DNA from: Caenorhabditis remanei
Taxonomy: Eukaryota > Nematoda > Chromadorea > Rhabditida > Rhabditidae
DNA length: 64,000 nt
Assembly: GCF_010183535.1 (NCBI RefSeq)
Contig: NC_071332.1
Coordinates: 13,888,001-13,952,000, forward strand
Direction: 5' to 3'
Shown here: positions 38,182 to 49,177 of the stretch, piece by piece
How the letters are laid out: each line of letters starts with the position of its first letter
Position numbering within the stretch: position 1 is the stretch's first letter
Position numbers and translations under genes: made by a program
The notes under the pieces: model-generated
Told to the model about the DNA's origin: nothing
Seen by the model: the letters and a program-made list of their open reading frames with translations, nothing else
The model's database searches: none

Positions 38182-41100
38182 TTATAGAGTGACAAAATCG
38201 AGAGCTCTCTCCAACGCCGAACGGACCTCATCGATTGTTATTCTCTGAAAGAAACAACAAGTTTCAAGTATGTGAGTAAACTGAACCTTGTCCTTAACGA
38301 AGAGGCCATTGATAAAGTTTTCCAACTTTTCTTTGAAAGAATTGAGTGAAGAATGTCGGAAGTAACAAGTGATTGTTTTCAGAGAAACCATCAAGTTCCG
38401 GAGACTTTTCGTTTCTTCTCCTGGTGGTGATTTCAATGCTCCTTTTTGAGCTAATGAGAGGAAACATGTCTCAAGAGAAACACGAATATTGTCGATCGAA
38501 ATAGGCTGAAATGACGAGATTATTGAGGTTCATACTTCAGAAGTCTCACCTTATCTCCGAGCGTCGTGGTCAAGTAGTCTATTTTTATTTCGAAATCGTC
38601 GAGACTCCTAGAATTCAACATGGATACATGAGCACGGAGAAGCTTCAAAAATCCTTCCAAACTCTCAACAGATCCTTCTATTCCTTCATGTCCCGCATTC
38701 ACAATTGCGATGACTTCTAAATCACAACTTGTTGTTTCTACTTTACATACTTTCAGTGGTGGTTCTGTCGGAATCTGATTGTGAGTTTTCGTAGGATTTC
38801 CAATAGACTCTGATTCAACACAAATTGATTTTTTGCGTGAATTGACGAAAGATGACGTAGAGACTTGTCGATCATCCAGACGGATATTACTAGATTTCCT
38901 TAATTTTCCTGCTCTCACAGTATTCTGAAACCCTTTTTCACACTTCTTCTCTGTTGTTGGCTTTTGTTGAAAATTGTCGTTAATCTTATCCAATCGTTCA
39001 GTTTTCATATAAAGTTTTGGTTGAATGAGCTTCTTAACGACTTCTGAAGAAGAAGAAGAGGCATAGTTGGACAATTCTTTCGACGGTTTCTGATTGAAGG
39101 GAACTCGATAATCACTCTTATTGATTGGATGAACAGTGATCGATGATGTTGGGTCCTGTTGTGTCTTCCGAAATACAGAATCAGTAGATTCAGTCGTTTC
39201 TTCAACAAGATCTTCGCCATCTGGACTGACAATATAAAGTTCTTCCGTTATTATCATATTCTTCTTGTCTGTTGAGTATGCAGAAGAAGGAGAAGCGTTT
39301 GTCATATTCCCATCTTCTTCCATTTCAAGTTTTGATGACGTACCAGCATTGAGAGATCTCTTTTTTGAACTGAAATGAAGTCAATGATTTATTATTTTGA
39401 ACTGTTTAGATTTCGTTGTTACGGGCTCAATGTTTTTCTCTATTTTAGATTTTAAAAAGTTTCCTCTATTACTGGTACTCACAATCTTTCACTTTTCAAT
39501 CCTCTCTTTACATATTCTTGATCCCCATCTGTCATAGCAGGAGAAACGGTTGGCACATCTTTGTTTTGCAGCGAATACTTCGAGCTGACATCTTGATTCC
39601 TGCACATTTTCAGATTATCTTGTTCTGTGATTTGTATAAGATCTTCATAATCAAATTCTGCTCCCCGATCATATTCTTTATGTGTCAATCTGAAATTGAG
39701 TAATGAGTTTCAGGTTACACATCCATCACTCACATTTTTCCAGCTTTCGTTTTCAAGATGACATTTCCTTCATCATTATCTAAAATTTCTTCATCACTGT
39801 CTTCTTCATTTCCTACAGTAGACCCCAATGTAGTGTTTAAGTTACCAACATATTGTGCTCGATAATCGTTTGTACTGGAAGACACATTTTGATCTCTTCC
39901 AAATTCTTCATTCGAACGAGAAAAGATAGTCTCTTCTGGTTCATATGATTCATCTGATTCGTCTGGAGATGTCTCCGATTCATCTTCATCGAATTCAGAA
40001 ACATTTTTGAGGAGATCCACTCTCGATCTGAAACAAATTGGGGTAATTTCGTAGATAACTCAAGTTTTGCAAACAGACCACGCACCGAAATTAATCAAAA
40101 AATATAGAAGGAAAATTTCAATAACTGCAATCTCATTCACCTTTTTCCATTTTCTGTTTCTGGAGTCTTCCTTTTTGTCGCTTTCATTTTCTTTCTTTCA
40201 GTTTCTGCCTCCTCATCAGTTACTTCATCGTTTTCTGCTCTAGCGGCAATTTTATTTCGTCGAGCAACCGATGCCAATTTTCGTTTCGCTGATATACTAT
40301 GCTCTCCTTCCAAGCTCAAAGTTCCGTCATTTGCTTGATATTTGATTATTCTCTTAAGACTATCAACTTGCACGACGGCATCTTTTCGAAGTCTGTAATT
40401 ATCAGTTTGCTACATGGGATTGATTTATGACTAACTCATTCAAGAATTCGTCTGAAACTCGAGTAGAAAGAGCGAACATCGTCCTGACTTTTACAGATAT
40501 GTCGAACTCATTCATTCGACAGATTTTCTCACCAAAATTTCTTACTCTGTAATTGAGGTTTTAGTTTAGTTTCATGGAATGTGCAACATTAATTTACCTC
40601 ATATACAAACAAGAAAGTTTGTTAGAAGATCCATACAACCTCTTGAAATCTTCACACATACTGCGAATGTTCATTGGCATATTCACACTTTTTGCTCTCT
40701 CAATCACAAATTTGATCAATTGAGACATTTCTCTCTCGTAGCCATGGTTATTATCGCTGTCCGTATCGCTGTCCTTGTTTTTTCCACATTCAATTTTTTG
40801 ACGAATACTATTCCATCTTTCTGCGAGAGATAGTTTCATTTTCGACAAATTACTTTGATCTCCCTTCAGTATTAGACTTCCATCATTTCCCTCGTATTTC
40901 GTAATTCTTCCTTTCTCATCAACAACCACGGTTGCATCTTTTTGAAGTCTGAAATTTTTCAGTATGTCTTCGTACTTTTAGTGGCTTCCTATAAAAATTG
41001 TACTCACTCTTTTAGGAAACATCCGGGAATTTTGGCACTCGAAATGAATAACAGTTTGACACGTGTATTCTTATCGAAATTGGAGCTTCGAAATAATTTT

Positions 41101-41823
41101 TTCTTGAGAAGATCAAAACTGAAAAAAAATCTGACAAGCACAACCTAGTCAAACTAACCTAAATTTCAGAGATTTAAGTGAAGAAGAATTTCTAGTCAAA
41201 GATTTGAATTCTCTCAAGAATGAATTGCCAACAAGTGGAGCATCCACATTTTTTGATTTTTCTACCAAAAACTTCAATAACTGTTTATCTGTTGTTTCGT
41301 CTCGAGCTTTTAAGGCCTGCTGAAACAGAAAAAATGTGTTTATTTGAAAAAAGCTAATACAAACTCACATGTCTTCCTTTCAACTCTAGGCCTCTCTTTG
41401 TATCTGTGTATTCAATGATGCGTTGAAATTCATCTAATTTCAAAGAATCAGCATTCACTTTAAGCCTGTAAATCATTAATTATTTCAGTATTATCACGTT
41501 TTCTTACTTTTCTAGAAAATCTGGATCAACTGGAGCATGCAATCCGAATAGCATTTTGACCTTCATCTCGGTTTCTATTCCTTCTAATTCGGGAATTTTT
41601 GAGCGAAGAGTTTCAATTCTGCAATGAGACAGTTTTTGCATATTTCTCGAAAACGAAGATAATGAATCCCTTACTTGTGTCTCAAACTATCCGCAGAATC
41701 CATTCTTTTGTACTCTCGTTTGAAACCATTGATCAACTGAGAAATTTTAAATGGAGATTTGATGTTTTCTGCTTTTCTGATAATGAATTCCATCAGCTCA
41801 CGGTGAATGTCAGTAGTTGACAT
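38182..41823 (-). CDS. SPK gene E (three SPK domains plus C-terminal module), duplicate 1
   Basis: Thirteen exons: 41823-41675, 41618-41508, 41465-41369, 41319-41159, 41118-41008, 40948-40598, 40546-40436, 40392-40141, 40027-39734, 39689-39483, 39369-38550, 38505-38287, 38244-38182; 981 residues. Start: MSTTDIHRELMEF, 8 bp after TTTCAG. Three SPK domains (exons 1-3, 4-6, 6-8). An acidic linker (SDESYEPEETIF) and a basic SKKRSLN motif follow, then a Ser-rich region. The C-terminal pair of repeats is SLEGFLKLLRAHVSML... DK | PISIDNIRVSLETCF and SLRNLMVSLKTITC... KDK | RITIDEVRSALERAL. The final 45 bp intron (38286-38245) has the weak donor GTTCAG and no in-frame stop, so an unspliced form would add 14 residues. 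Function unknown. Confidence 0.8.
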
Positions 41824-41988
41824 GTTCTCTGAAATGTTATAAAGTCCAGCTATGAAACTTCCGGTTTTTATCTAATTGGAACAGTTAGCTTGGTTTCGAA
41901 ATTTACGGCATTTCTGCAGATATATTGACATTATTACAGAAAAAATATGTGATGCTGCAGAAATGTGTCACAGTAATTTTCATATTTG

Positions 41989-42257
41989 AAACCGGGCCGA
42001 AACGGGCTGGGGCGTAATTCACTTCAAGCTTAGTTTTATGAGCTTAAAAATATACCAAAATGTAGATCTCAGCGAGTTCTATATCTCTAACCTAAATACT
42101 AAGGGCCGGATGGCTAAACGTTAATCTCCCAGCGGGCAGGGCTAGAATGGCTTGTTTTGGCCATTTTCGCGTTTTTTGATATAGATTTTGGTATACTTTT
42201 CAGCCCAGAACATTGGGTACTAAGCGAGATACGCGCCATCCCGTTTCGGCCCGGTTT
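41989..42257. mobile_element. Inverted-repeat element with GC-rich 18 bp ends, copy 1
   Basis: The ends AAACCGGGCCGAAACGGG and its exact complement (42240-42257) enclose 233 bp. The GC-rich ends stand out against the AT-rich surroundings. I see no transposase. No clear target duplication. It is duplicated exactly at 47487-47755 by the 5.5 kb tandem duplication. Confidence 0.75.
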
Positions 42258-42510
42258 GTAAGTATGATTATTTCCAAATTTGCATTTTTTTTCACTAAAT
42301 AAATACAAATGATGTGATTTATATAATGAGATAACAAATTAAAACTTCAAAATAATACGGAGTTTCGAAGAGATCTTCATGCAAAAAATTAGTTCTGAAA
42401 CAAGGTAATAATTTAATTTAAATATGAAGACTTCTTAAAGGGATCTTTTCTGAAAATTCTGAAACGACATAAATAGCAGGTAATTTCATTTAAATATGGA
42501 GACTTCTTAA

Positions 42511-43300
42511 GAGACAATCTCTGACTGCCTCGAGCATAGGCCACCAGGCCATGTTACACATAAACCAAAGTGATCCGTTTCAGCTGATTTTTCGATATGT
42601 TACTACCCTAGGAATTCTAAGAATTTTATACCATACCATTATTAGGCTCCGCTCCCTTTTACCTACCGAAACGATCGATTGAAATTGAAAAATGAAAATT
42701 TTTCTTTCGAAAGATAGGACCGAAATCTCTTCAGAAATGAATTGCCAGCCTTATTTTGTGCATTTTACAAGATAACAACTTTTTTCTAACTCTCCTGCAT
42801 CATATAGAAAAATCACATTTTTGAAAAAATAGTCAAAGTTTTTAAAGTATATTTCACTTCCTTCCCAAAGTTTCATAAACTTTGAGTCATAATCTGGAAA
42901 GTTACGAGAGCTCAAACTTTTTGGCTCGAAAAAATGGAGGAGGTGCCTGAAACTTACTGAAACATGGCTAGAATTGTCTGAAAACTTGTGTGAATATTAT
43001 TTTAGCTTCAAATAACTCAAATCAAAAATATTTTTGATTTTCGTCACCCAGTCATTTTTTACCATGGATAAGGCTGGCAATTCATTTCTGAAGAGATTTC
43101 GGTCCTATCTTTCGAAAGAAAAATTTTCATTTTTCAACTTCAATCGATCGTTTCGGTAGGTAAAAGGGGGCGGAGCCTAATCTGGTATGGTATAAAATTC
43201 TTAGAATTTTTAGGATACTAACATATCAAAAAATCAGCTGAAACGGATCACTTTGGTTTATGTGTAACATGGCCTGGTGGCTTGAGCGAGACATTGTCTC
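42511..43300. mobile_element. TTAA-flanked 790 bp fold-back element, copy 1
   Basis: TTAA lies on both sides (42507-42510 and 43301-43304), and the element ends are GAGACAAT/ATTGTCTC. Arms of about 240 bp (to about 42755 and from about 43068) are near-perfect inverted copies, for example CCACCAGGCCATG near 42540 and its complement near 43270. The centre is about 310 bp and has no transposase frame. A TTAA duplication points to a piggyBac-like mobiliser; that is inference. Confidence 0.8.
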
Positions 43301-43679
43301 TTAAAATGCTGTAATCACGTTAGACGAGCAAGCGTGACAAATTATCAAAAGAGACAGTGCTGATAAAGTGACTATTAAAAAAACAGAATTCCAGTAAAAA
43401 TAGGAATGAAATTTTTTAACTGAAAAATCTTTTTGGAAAGTAAGACAATCGATGTGAAACGATATTTTTAACGAACGTTAAAGGAATAGATCAACAACAA
43501 AATATTACTTTATTGAGAACATAACAAGGACGTGCAAATAATGATTTGCGCTAACTGGGTGATAAATTGCTAACAAATTGTTCAAAATTTCGAATAACAT
43601 AAACATTGATAATACATTATACAGATAATCATTTGAATGAGACCGGGTTGGAACTGCAACTTTGAAAACAATAAGCGAA

Positions 43680-46600
43680 TTATAGAGTGACAAAATCGAG
43701 AGCTCTCTCCAACGCCGAACGGACCTCATCGATTGTTATTCTCTGAAAGAAACAACAAGTTTCAAGTATGTGAGTAAACTGAACCTTGTCCTTAACGAAG
43801 AGGCCATTGATAAAGTTTTCCAACTTTTCTTTGAAAGAATTGAGTGAAGAATGTCGGAAGTAACAAGTGATTGTTTTCAGAGAAACCATCAAGTTCCGGA
43901 GACTTTTCGTTTCTTCTCCTGGTGGTGATTTCAATGCTCCTTTTTGAGCTAATGAGAGGAAACATGTCTCAAGAGAAACACGAATATTGTCGATCGAAAT
44001 AGGCTGAAATGACGAGATTATTGAGGTTCATACTTCAGAAGTCTCACCTTATCTCCGAGCGTCGTGGTCAAGTAGTCTATTTTTATTTCGAAATCGTCGA
44101 GACTCCTAGAATTCAACATGGATACATGAGCACGGAGAAGCTTCAAAAATCCTTCCAAACTCTCAACAGATCCTTCTATTCCTTCATGTCCCGCATTCAC
44201 AATTGCGATGACTTCTAAATCACAACTTGTTGTTTCTACTTTACATACTTTCAGTGGTGGTTCTGTCGGAATCTGATTGTGAGTTTTCGTAGGATTTCCA
44301 ATAGACTCTGATTCAACACAAATTGATTTTTTGCGTGAATTGACGAAAGATGACGTAGAGACTTGTCGATCATCCAGACGGATATTACTAGATTTCCTTA
44401 ATTTTCCTGCTCTCACAGTATTCTGAAACCCTTTTTCACACTTCTTCTCTGTTGTTGGCTTTTGTTGAAAATTGTCGTTAATCTTATCCAATCGTTCAGT
44501 TTTCATATAAAGTTTTGGTTGAATGAGCTTCTTAACGACTTCTGAAGAAGAAGAAGAGGCATAGTTGGACAATTCTTTCGACGGTTTCTGATTGAAGGGA
44601 ACTCGATAATCACTCTTATTGATTGGATGAACAGTGATCGATGATGTTGGGTCCTGTTGTGTCTTCCGAAATACAGAATCAGTAGATTCAGTCGTTTCTT
44701 CAACAAGATCTTCGCCATCTGGACTGACAATATAAAGTTCTTCCGTTATTATCATATTCTTCTTGTCTGTTGAGTATGCAGAAGAAGGAGAAGCGTTTGT
44801 CATATTCCCATCTTCTTCCATTTCAAGTTTTGATGACGTACCAGCATTGAGAGATCTCTTTTTTGAACTGAAATGAAGTCAATGATTTATTATTTTGAAC
44901 TGTTTAGATTTCGTTGTTACGGGCTCAATGTTTTTCTCTATTTTAGATTTTAAAAAGTTTCCTCTATTACTGGTACTCACAATCTTTCACTTTTCAATCC
45001 TCTCTTTACATATTCTTGATCCCCATCTGTCATAGCAGGAGAAACGGTTGGCACATCTTTGTTTTGCAGCGAATACTTCGAGCTGACATCTTGATTCCTG
45101 CACATTTTCAGATTATCTTGTTCTGTGATTTGTATAAGATCTTCATAATCAAATTCTGCTCCCCGATCATATTCTTTATGTGTCAATCTGAAATTGAGTA
45201 ATGAGTTTCAGGTTACACATCCATCACTCACATTTTTCCAGCTTTCGTTTTCAAGATGACATTTCCTTCATCATTATCTAAAATTTCTTCATCACTGTCT
45301 TCTTCATTTCCTACAGTAGACCCCAATGTAGTGTTTAAGTTACCAACATATTGTGCTCGATAATCGTTTGTACTGGAAGACACATTTTGATCTCTTCCAA
45401 ATTCTTCATTCGAACGAGAAAAGATAGTCTCTTCTGGTTCATATGATTCATCTGATTCGTCTGGAGATGTCTCCGATTCATCTTCATCGAATTCAGAAAC
45501 ATTTTTGAGGAGATCCACTCTCGATCTGAAACAAATTGGGGTAATTTCGTAGATAACTCAAGTTTTGCAAACAGACCACGCACCGAAATTAATCAAAAAA
45601 TATAGAAGGAAAATTTCAATAACTGCAATCTCATTCACCTTTTTCCATTTTCTGTTTCTGGAGTCTTCCTTTTTGTCGCTTTCATTTTCTTTCTTTCAGT
45701 TTCTGCCTCCTCATCAGTTACTTCATCGTTTTCTGCTCTAGCGGCAATTTTATTTCGTCGAGCAACCGATGCCAATTTTCGTTTCGCTGATATACTATGC
45801 TCTCCTTCCAAGCTCAAAGTTCCGTCATTTGCTTGATATTTGATTATTCTCTTAAGACTATCAACTTGCACGACGGCATCTTTTCGAAGTCTGTAATTAT
45901 CAGTTTGCTACATGGGATTGATTTATGACTAACTCATTCAAGAATTCGTCTGAAACTCGAGTAGAAAGAGCGAACATCGTCCTGACTTTTACAGATATGT
46001 CGAACTCATTCATTCGACAGATTTTCTCACCAAAATTTCTTACTCTGTAATTGAGGTTTTAGTTTAGTTTCATGGAATGTGCAACATTAATTTACCTCAT
46101 ATACAAACAAGAAAGTTTGTTAGAAGATCCATACAACCTCTTGAAATCTTCACACATACTGCGAATGTTCATTGGCATATTCACACTTTTTGCTCTCTCA
46201 ATCACAAATTTGATCAATTGAGACATTTCTCTCTCGTAGCCATGGTTATTATCGCTGTCCGTATCGCTGTCCTTGTTTTTTCCACATTCAATTTTTTGAC
46301 GAATACTATTCCATCTTTCTGCGAGAGATAGTTTCATTTTCGACAAATTACTTTGATCTCCCTTCAGTATTAGACTTCCATCATTTCCCTCGTATTTCGT
46401 AATTCTTCCTTTCTCATCAACAACCACGGTTGCATCTTTTTGAAGTCTGAAATTTTTCAGTATGTCTTCGTACTTTTAGTGGCTTCCTATAAAAATTGTA
46501 CTCACTCTTTTAGGAAACATCCGGGAATTTTGGCACTCGAAATGAATAACAGTTTGACACGTGTATTCTTATCGAAATTGGAGCTTCGAAATAATTTTTT

Positions 46601-47321
46601 CTTGAGAAGATCAAAACTGAAAAAAAATCTGACAAGCACAACCTAGTCAAACTAACCTAAATTTCAGAGATTTAAGTGAAGAAGAATTTCTAGTCAAAGA
46701 TTTGAATTCTCTCAAGAATGAATTGCCAACAAGTGGAGCATCCACATTTTTTGATTTTTCTACCAAAAACTTCAATAACTGTTTATCTGTTGTTTCGTCT
46801 CGAGCTTTTAAGGCCTGCTGAAACAGAAAAAATGTGTTTATTTGAAAAAAGCTAATACAAACTCACATGTCTTCCTTTCAACTCTAGGCCTCTCTTTGTA
46901 TCTGTGTATTCAATGATGCGTTGAAATTCATCTAATTTCAAAGAATCAGCATTCACTTTAAGCCTGTAAATCATTAATTATTTCAGTATTATCACGTTTT
47001 CTTACTTTTCTAGAAAATCTGGATCAACTGGAGCATGCAATCCGAATAGCATTTTGACCTTCATCTCGGTTTCTATTCCTTCTAATTCGGGAATTTTTGA
47101 GCGAAGAGTTTCAATTCTGCAATGAGACAGTTTTTGCATATTTCTCGAAAACGAAGATAATGAATCCCTTACTTGTGTCTCAAACTATCCGCAGAATCCA
47201 TTCTTTTGTACTCTCGTTTGAAACCATTGATCAACTGAGAAATTTTAAATGGAGATTTGATGTTTTCTGCTTTTCTGATAATGAATTCCATCAGCTCACG
47301 GTGAATGTCAGTAGTTGACAT
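43680..47321 (-). CDS. SPK gene F (identical duplicate of gene E)
   Basis: All thirteen exons are those of gene E shifted by 5,498 bp (first exon 47321-47173, last 43742-43680); 981 residues with identical translation. The 3' flank differs from that of gene E: 43424-43602 matches the flank of gene G at 48922-49100 exactly, whereas the flank of gene E (37925-38104) has several mismatches. Gene F therefore has a G-type 3' flank and an E-type body. The duplication is either very recent or an assembly artefact. Confidence 0.8.
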
Positions 47322-47486
47322 GTTCTCTGAAATGTTATAAAGTCCAGCTATGAAACTTCCGGTTTTTATCTAATTGGAACAGTTAGCTTGGTTTCGAAAT
47401 TTACGGCATTTCTGCAGATATATTGACATTATTACAGAAAAAATATGTGATGCTGCAGAAATGTGTCACAGTAATTTTCATATTTG

Positions 47487-47755
47487 AAACCGGGCCGAAA
47501 CGGGCTGGGGCGTAATTCACTTCAAGCTTAGTTTTATGAGCTTAAAAATATACCAAAATGTAGATCTCAGCGAGTTCTATATCTCTAACCTAAATACTAA
47601 GGGCCGGATGGCTAAACGTTAATCTCCCAGCGGGCAGGGCTAGAATGGCTTGTTTTGGCCATTTTCGCGTTTTTTGATATAGATTTTGGTATACTTTTCA
47701 GCCCAGAACATTGGGTACTAAGCGAGATACGCGCCATCCCGTTTCGGCCCGGTTT
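47487..47755. mobile_element. Inverted-repeat element with GC-rich 18 bp ends, copy 2
   Basis: Duplicate of 41989-42257, with the same 18 bp inverted ends. It arose by segmental duplication, not by transposition. Confidence 0.75.
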
Positions 47756-48008
47756 GTAAGTATGATTATTTCCAAATTTGCATTTTTTTTCACTAAATAA
47801 ATACAAATGATGTGATTTATATAATGAGATAACAAATTAAAACTTCAAAATAATACGGAGTTTCGAAGAGATCTTCATGCAAAAAATTAGTTCTGAAACA
47901 AGGTAATAATTTAATTTAAATATGAAGACTTCTTAAAGGGATCTTTTCTGAAAATTCTGAAACGACATAAATAGCAGGTAATTTCATTTAAATATGGAGA
48001 CTTCTTAA

Positions 48009-48798
48009 GAGACAATCTCTGACTGCCTCGAGCATAGGCCACCAGGCCATGTTACACATAAACCAAAGTGATCCGTTTCAGCTGATTTTTCGATATGTTA
48101 CTACCCTAGGAATTCTAAGAATTTTATACCATACCATTATTAGGCTCCGCTCCCTTTTACCTACCGAAACGATCGATTGAAATTGAAAAATGAAAATTTT
48201 TCTTTCGAAAGATAGGACCGAAATCTCTTCAGAAATGAATTGCCAGCCTTATTTTGTGCATTTTACAAGATAACAACTTTTTTCTAACTCTCCTGCATCA
48301 TATAGAAAAATCACATTTTTGAAAAAATAGTCAAAGTTTTTAAAGTATATTTCACTTCCTTCCCAAAGTTTCATAAACTTTGAGTCATAATCTGGAAAGT
48401 TACGAGAGCTCAAACTTTTTGGCTCGAAAAAATGGAGGAGGTGCCTGAAACTTACTGAAACATGGCTAGAATTGTCTGAAAACTTGTGTGAATATTATTT
48501 TAGCTTCAAATAACTCAAATCAAAAATATTTTTGATTTTCGTCACCCAGTCATTTTTTACCATGGATAAGGCTGGCAATTCATTTCTGAAGAGATTTCGG
48601 TCCTATCTTTCGAAAGAAAAATTTTCATTTTTCAACTTCAATCGATCGTTTCGGTAGGTAAAAGGGGGCGGAGCCTAATCTGGTATGGTATAAAATTCTT
48701 AGAATTTTTAGGATACTAACATATCAAAAAATCAGCTGAAACGGATCACTTTGGTTTATGTGTAACATGGCCTGGTGGCTTGAGCGAGACATTGTCTC
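48009..48798. mobile_element. TTAA-flanked fold-back element, copy 2
   Basis: Duplicate of 42511-43300, with TTAA at 48005-48008 and 48799-48802. It was carried by the tandem duplication. Confidence 0.8.
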
Positions 48799-49177
48799 TT
48801 AAAATGCTGTAATCACGTTAGACGAGCAAGCGTGACAAATTATCAAAAGAGACAGTGCTGATAAAGTGACTATTAAAAAAACAGAATTCCAGTAAAAATA
48901 GGAATGAAATTTTTTAACTGAAAAATCTTTTTGGAAAGTAAGACAATCGATGTGAAACGATATTTTTAACGAACGTTAAAGGAATAGATCAACAACAAAA
49001 TATTACTTTATTGAGAACATAACAAGGACGTGCAAATAATGATTTGCGCTAACTGGGTGATAAATTGCTAACAAATTGTTCAAAATTTCGAATAACATAA
49101 ACATTGATAATACATTATACAGATAATCATTTGAATGAGACCGGGTTGGAACTGCAACTTTGAAAACAATAAGCGAA

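Larger units (their letters stand above)
38105..43602. repeat. Tandem duplication unit 1 (5,498 bp)
   Basis: From 38105 on, the sequence matches that 5,498 bp downstream base for base wherever I compared it. All reading frames in 38182-42308 recur at +5,498 with identical translations. The unit contains SPK gene E and its upstream intergenic DNA with two transposon-like elements. The match continues past the unit end, to 43802/49300, because the 3' ends of genes E, F and G share a 200 bp identical tract. Confidence 0.9.
41824..43679. other. Intergenic region between SPK genes F and E (two elements)
   Basis: This 1.86 kb region contains two inverted-repeat elements (41989-42257 and 42511-43300) and, between them, a 32 bp imperfect direct repeat ending GACTTCTTAA (42409-42440 and 42479-42510). 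The right end, 43424-43679, is the 3' flank of gene F. No gene is seen. Confidence 0.6.
43603..49100. repeat. Tandem duplication unit 2 (5,498 bp)
   Basis: Exact second copy of 38105-43602 as far as compared. It carries SPK gene F and copies of both transposon-like elements. Identity with the 43603 region extends to 49300; the first difference I found is at 43803 (g) versus 49301 (a). Confidence 0.9.
47322..49177. other. Intergenic region between SPK genes G and F (duplicate of 41824-43679)
   Basis: Same content as 41824-43679: copies of the two inverted-repeat elements at 47487-47755 and 48009-48798. No gene is seen. Confidence 0.6.
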
